NCBI RefSeq assembly: GCF_005239225.2
Contig: NC_133297.1
Span: forward strand, 3,232,392-3,296,391
Direction of reading: 5' to 3'
Length of the DNA stretch: 64,000 bases
Source of the DNA: Populus alba
Taxonomy: Eukaryota > Streptophyta > Magnoliopsida > Malpighiales > Salicaceae
In this document: positions 59,525 to 64,000 of the stretch, piece by piece
Numbering within the stretch: the first letter of the stretch is position 1
Layout: each line of letters starts with the position of its first letter
Translations under genes and position numbers: made by a program
Notes under the pieces: model-generated
What the model was told of the DNA's origin: nothing
The model's input: the letters and a program-made list of their open reading frames with translations, nothing else
Databases searched by the model: none

Positions 59525-59859
59525 TGTATAAGCTCTAAGCTCATCTCAGTATTTATTAGCAGTCAACCAAGGGAAAACAACAAAGCCCATTCACGTGACA
59601 TGGAAGGAATATAAAAAACAAGCCCAATCCAATTAAAAATTTCCTGTCCATTTTAAGCATAATTATCAGACGGTTTCGAGCAATTAACTAGAAAAAAAAA
59701 AAAAAAAAACTTTAGTTGTTGGATTAATAGGTTAATTTTTGAATTATTAGATTAAATATTTTTATTCAAGTAATTTTGTTTTATTTTATTTTATATTTTT
59801 TTGTAATTGATTCAACTAATTTTGAATCGGATTTGATTAGGTCATGTATCAATTTATGC

Positions 59860-60660
59860 CTTGTTTGTTTGAAAAAAAAATGGTTTTTTTTTTAAAAGTG
59901 GTTTTCTTGGAAAGTAAATTTTGAGAAAATAAATTATTTTTTTATGTTTAGTAGTGTTATGAAAAGTAAGTTAGAAAACATTTTCTAGTGTTTGGTTATG
60001 TTATAAAAAATAAGCTGGAAAATATCTTATTAATATATTTTTTTCAATAATAAGGAATAAATCTAAAAAATTAAAAGGTTGAATGAGAATGAAATTGAAA
60101 AAAATATAATTCATAAATTATCTCAAATAAAATAAATAATAATCAAAATAATAAAGATCAAATCTAACAAATAAAAAAATTAAAAAATGATGAAATTAAA
60201 ATAATAATTATTATAATTTCATAAATTATTTTAAATAAAATAAGTAACAATCAAAAGAATGGGGACCAAATTTGATAAATAAAAAATTTCAAATTAAAAA
60301 ATAATAAGATAAAATGTAAATAACAATCATAAAAATAAGGATTAAAGTTAATATAAAAATCAAATTTTAAGGGATGAATTTGAAAAGAAAAAAAAATTCA
60401 AACAAAATAAATAGCAATTAGAAATTTAAGGATCAAATTTAACATAATTAACAAATAATATTATATTTTTAATTTTTTTTACAATTTCTAGAAAGTGTTT
60501 TCTATCTAAAATAAAAAAAAAATACTTTCCTGAAAATCAAATTAAATTTTTCTTTATCAAGAAAGTATTTTTCGTTGATCAAAAAATATTTTTTTATTAA
60601 TTAACTTTTTTAATTACAAATAAATATAAAAAAAATATATAGTTTTAGAGAAATAAACGC
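59860..60660. repeat. AT-rich dispersed repeat, copy 2
   Basis: Shares the ordered tracts of 56690-57430 (gtttggttatg, aataagctggaaaata, caatcaaaagaatgggg, gaccaaatttgataaat). Tips resemble TTGTTTGTTTG, suggesting a MITE-like or other non-autonomous element. Confidence 0.6.
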
Positions 60661-60718
60661 GTCCTGGACTAAGAGTATTATTCTATTGACAGAGATTGGG
60701 TCGAGCAAGAGTCTCTTC

Positions 60719-60726
60719 TATAAATA
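60719..60726 (+). promoter_or_regulatory. TATA box of the small protein gene
   Basis: TATAAATA about 120 bp before the ATG at 60847, followed by a C/T-rich leader. Confidence 0.55.
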
Positions 60727-60846
60727 GACCGCACCAAATGGTCTACCACTCTGTCACACACTTCCATCTTTCTAAGATTCTTTCCAGAATTCTACCGGCA
60801 AACAGTGTTTTCTTTCTTTTTTGTTATTTTGCTATACCAAGTAGTA

Positions 60847-61158
60847 ATGTCTTCTTTGGCGTCTAAAACCCAATCTACGCTCTCAAAATCTGAAAAAATC
60901 ACAAGCAACGCCAGCACGGCCACTAAAGATCAAGAAGACCCAGAAATCTTCAACTCCGTGACTAGCTTTGTCTATATAAAACCAGTACACTCCACCAAAA
61001 CACGAGACAAGGACGAGATTTTGCAGAGGATACGACAACGCAAGCGCGCGAACAAGGTACGAGGTAGTCTGCAAGGTTTTCTTGGATGGTTGTTTTCGTC
61101 GAAAAGTGAGAATAAGGTCTCTGCCAAGTGGGTGGATGATGCTTTTGCTGCTCCATGA
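60847..61158 (+). CDS. small plant protein of unknown function (103 residues)
   Basis: The ATG at 60847 is preferred over an in-frame ATG at 60805 because the latter adds a hydrophobic leader encoded by what looks like the 5' UTR. The protein starts MSSLASKTQSTLSKSEK, with a Ser/Thr/Lys-rich N-terminus (to about 30), then EDPEIFNSVTSFVYIKPVH, a strongly basic stretch (DEILQRIRQRKRANKVR, about 69-85) and a C-terminal block with FLGWLFSS and the end SAKWVDDAFAAP. There is no membrane segment or known catalytic motif. A clear TATA box and a coherent reading frame support a real gene. I believe similar short proteins exist in other eudicots but cannot name a function. Confidence 0.72.
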   Translation: MSSLASKTQSTLSKSEKITSNASTATKDQEDPEIFNSVTSFVYIKPVHSTKTRDKDEILQRIRQRKRANKVRGSLQGFLGWLFSSKSENKVSAKWVDDAFAAP

Positions 61159-62008
61159 TTCCTGCTATCAAAATAAATAGTAGCTATTTCAGGTTTTACA
61201 GTAGAGGAATTGATGTTCTTTGTGGATAGAATCGCGAGGGACCAGTGGTGTTTTTGCGAATTGATAGGCAGAGTTGTTAGGCAAATCAAAGAACATGTCG
61301 CTTAATTTGTACAGGAATCCAATTCCTCTGTCTTCTCTTAATTTTAATACGGGTTTTTTTTTTTTTTTTGAAGTTTATATTATTCTTTTACTATTCTATA
61401 GCATAAGGTTAGCTTTGGGCTGGCAGTCAACAAATACTTCCTTGATTCAAAGCTTCGAGACGCTGACATATATAACGTTGATTATTACAAGTTAAAAATT
61501 TTAAGAATTAAAAACACAGTAATTATGAGAAAATTCTTAGAATGCTTAAAATTTTTTTTTATTGTAGTTTCACTTCTCAAAAATTATTACAATCTAGAAA
61601 AATTTATTAATACTAAAATAGAAAAATAGAAAATAGAAAAACTTTCTTAAAGATGAAGGATGTTGTGACTTTAAGAAAAACCAAGACTAAAATTAAAATC
61701 TTGGGCTAATACTTGTGGGAATCCCTTTAAATTAAAGTTATAACCAAACATACAAAGTAAAGTTGCTTCTTTTTTTCTTTTTTTAAGATGTTCTCTCTTT
61801 TTCATGGGACAAATCTACTTTTAATGAAGCATTAGATTTAATCATATATACTTTTCTATCAGATCATTTTCAATATTGATAGATAATTGCTAAAGGATGT
61901 CTCTCTACTTACTATTAAATACTAATTGTTTTGGGGGTTAATGGGAGTTATACAACTTTGTTTATGTGTTCTTTACCTTTGTAAGAAGTTGAGACGGGGT
62001 CTATAATT
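61159..62008. other. intergenic, 3' flank of small gene
   Basis: AT-rich, no coding or repeat structure recognised. Confidence 0.5.
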
Positions 62009-62401
62009 CTAATTTTGTTGTTTTGAAACCTAAAAATGAGTTGAATTACAGAGTCCAAATCAAACTTGAAATCCCTGCAAGCTAGATATTATATCAAGTT
62101 TTTAGTTATATCTCGAGTTTTGAATGTTTAAAAATTACAATATTGGTTTTGTTGGGAAAAAAATTTGATTTTCTATAATTGTTCCAGAAATAGAAAAAGT
62201 GTCAATTTACATTTTTTTTATTTTAAAATTAGCCCGTAATATCAAGAAAAAAAATAAAGTTAGAATCATGAGTGGCAAAGTAGGAAAGTAATTTCCTTTC
62301 CTTTCCTTTAAAGGATAAAGCCAAACTATAAAAATCTCTTTAGAAAGCAGCCAATGGATTTTTTTTATATACCCCAAACATACTACAAAAAAGAAGAGGT
62401 A
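62009..62401. repeat. promoter-like direct repeat, copy 1
   Basis: Matches 63543-63934 along its length, with small indels. It includes tttgattttctataattgtt, the run tttcctttcctttcctttaa, a TATAAAAA box (62327-62334) and cagccaatggatt. Identity stops at 62401, where an LTR-like TGTCACGACCCG begins. Confidence 0.88.
62327..62334 (+). promoter_or_regulatory. TATA-like box in direct repeat copy 1
   Basis: TATAAAAA, kept at 63861-63868 in copy 2. No coding sequence follows it here. Confidence 0.35.
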
Positions 62402-62404
62402 TTT

Positions 62405-63471
62405 TGTCACGACCCGAATCCCGGATCAAAATTGAACAAGACAAGGCAAGGTTCCATACCTATGCGAACCCAAACTTTACAAACTTATCCTTCACTCAAT
62501 CAGAGTTGTTCAGTACTAACTTTATAACATAATTCGATTGTCTTAATACAAGATTTCATATATATTCATAGTTTTTAACTTGACATAAAAGAAAGGTACA
62601 AATTTTTTTTTATTTAGCTATAAGCCTGAAAAGGATAAATAATGAGAGGGTGAGTTTCAGTGAGTAGATAACATTCAATATACACCACGAGGTAATACAC
62701 AATGAGAATATATATATACAATTATGCTCTAGGTTCTTATTGGAAGGTTTCTCAAATAGGCCATAACAAAAAGATTATATGGTAAAGCTCGTCAGAAAAT
62801 CAAAATGCAATGAGCATGAGGCTCCGTACTGTGGATGATCAGTTCACACAGGTTGGTGACTTCCCCGACCAACTAGGGTTCAGATGAGATTGCACAAAGA
62901 CTAACACTACCCTGTTTAGCATTATTCTTAAACATACCATAGGAATCATAATCTAACAAACATATTCATACCTCAAAGAATTGATATCAATCAAATAAGG
63001 AGCTATCAATTCAGAAGTTAATTCAAAATATATGTTGTTCATATCAAGAATTTTCAGATTCAATAATTGATCATGCTTTTTAGGATAATAATCAAAAATA
63101 TATCAAGAAGCAGTTTGATTCACTTGTATTAACAAATAATACGTTGATATTAGTTTATGCATATGGAAAATTATCCACTCACCTGACTCAAAAGCAAACA
63201 TACTCACAATGAAACGAAGGAAATCCACTGATGGTAGAATATCAGGATTAGAATACAAATGAGACATATTAAAGCGAAGTCAAAAAATCCATTTAGGATC
63301 TATTTAATACACTTAACTAAGATATATCATAACTATATGTTTACTTGAACTAAATAGTTTTTTTTAATCTTTTTCCGAAATCTAATCCAAAAACTAATAA
63401 AATTTAATAATCACCCTCAATTATTTAAACTAATTTTCAAAAGCTTTTAGGGGTTAACGGGATTTTTTCCA
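62405..63471 (+). mobile_element. possible solo LTR between the direct repeats (tentative)
   Basis: It starts TGTCACGACCCGAATCCCGG, typical of some plant LTR starts, and could end ..TTTCCA at 63471 with a TATTT duplication (62400-62404 and 63472-63476). The 3' border is in AT-rich DNA and the duplication could be chance. No coding inside. Confidence 0.35.
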
Positions 63472-63542
63472 TATTTTTTAGAGCCAAATTGTAATTTTCA
63501 TCTAAGTTGGAGGACCAAACGGAAATTTGCCTACTAATTCTG

Positions 63543-63934
63543 ACCTAATTTTCATTTGCTTTTGAAACCAAATGAGTTGAATTACATTGAGTCTAAATCA
63601 AACTTGAAATAGATATTACATATCAATTTTTTAGTTTTATATCTCAAGTTTTGAATGTTTAAAAATTACTAAATAATTTTCGTTGGGAAAAAAAATTTGA
63701 TTTTCTATAATTGTTCTAGAAATAAAAAAAGTGTCAATTTACATGTTTTTTCTTTTAAAAATTAGCCCGCAATATCAGAAAAGAAAATAAAGTTAGAATC
63801 CATGAGTGGTAAAGTAGGAAAGTAATTTCCTTTCCTTTCCTTTAAAGGATAAAGCCAAACTATAAAAATCTCTTTAGAAAGCAGCCATTGGATTTATTTT
63901 ATATATCCCAAACATACTAAAAAAAGAAGAGGTA
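63543..63934. repeat. promoter-like direct repeat, copy 2
   Basis: Second copy of 62009-62401, about 1.5 kb downstream. It is followed by gcattttgaagcaaaagc and purine-rich sequence to the end of the window, which may be the leader of a gene starting beyond 64000. Confidence 0.88.
63861..63868 (+). promoter_or_regulatory. TATA-like box in direct repeat copy 2
   Basis: TATAAAAA, positioned to serve a gene on the + strand beyond the right edge of the window. Inference from position. Confidence 0.35.
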
Positions 63935-64000
63935 GCATTTTGAAGCAAAAGCAATCAAAATTGAAAAGAAAGAGACCAAGGACTATAGCCTCTTCAAGAT

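Larger units (their letters stand above)
55860..60718. other. intergenic, repeat-bearing
   Basis: Holds two copies of an AT-rich dispersed repeat (56690-57430 and 59860-60660), a (TA)n tract and two unrecognised open frames (58467-58661 + and 59102-59524 -). No confident gene. Confidence 0.45.

Noticed and set aside
62009..63934. The right-edge direct repeats as LTRs of a small retroelement (TRIM)
   Set aside because: No primer-binding site after copy 1, no purine tract before copy 2 and no TG...CA ends at the repeat borders.

Overview
This is plant nuclear DNA. It is AT-rich, its genes have GT-AG introns, and it is crowded with Ty1-copia, Ty3-gypsy-type, CACTA and SINE elements. The gene set (a tandem CYP82 P450 cluster, a USP-type protein kinase, a JINGUBANG-like WD40 protein) and the repeat types suggest a woody eudicot. 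Populus or a close Salicaceae relative is my best guess, from memory and not proven by the window.

Left half (1-42 kb): a P450 cluster swamped by transposons. Three CYP82-family genes lie on the + strand. CYP82-A (5042-7126) and CYP82-B (14630-16358) are intact two-exon genes. CYP82-C (36703-38700) carries many small frameshifts. The mobile DNA around them comprises a decayed copia fragment (1-2756), a non-autonomous CACTA element with TGA target duplication (2760-4197), a solo LTR with TGTTT target duplication (10221-12805), a young copia element with nearly identical LTRs and ACAGT target duplication (16949-21981), a decayed copia element lacking protease (27837-32607), and a second, inverted solo LTR with AAAAT target duplication (39906-42068). 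Two out-of-order fragments of a bifunctional aspartokinase/homoserine dehydrogenase gene flank the first solo LTR on the minus strand (9269-9640 and 12970-13072). About 840 bp of the CYP82-A 5' flank, including its promoter, is duplicated at 26910-27836 plus 32613-32770. That copy has lost its P450 and was split by the copia insertion.

Right half (42-64 kb): gene-bearing sequence. It holds an eight-exon protein kinase with an N-terminal universal-stress-protein-like domain (46021-51393), an intronless seven-bladed WD40 protein on the minus strand (52863-54314), a tRNA-derived SINE with a perfect 16-bp target duplication (55669-55843), two copies of an AT-rich dispersed repeat, and a small plant protein of unknown function (60847-61158). 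At the right edge a ~390-bp promoter-like block containing a TATA box is present twice (62009-62401 and 63543-63934), possibly upstream of a gene beyond the window.

The P450s would act at the ER membrane in specialised metabolism; their substrates cannot be read from sequence. The most unusual structural signal is in the two solo LTRs. Both carry a tandem cluster of perfect or near-perfect hairpins at a comparable place, yet the stems have different sequences. A second point for the reader: from about 31.45 kb to 38.7 kb, small insertions and deletions greatly outnumber substitutions in recognisable coding DNA, so low sequence accuracy is a real alternative to pseudogenisation there.
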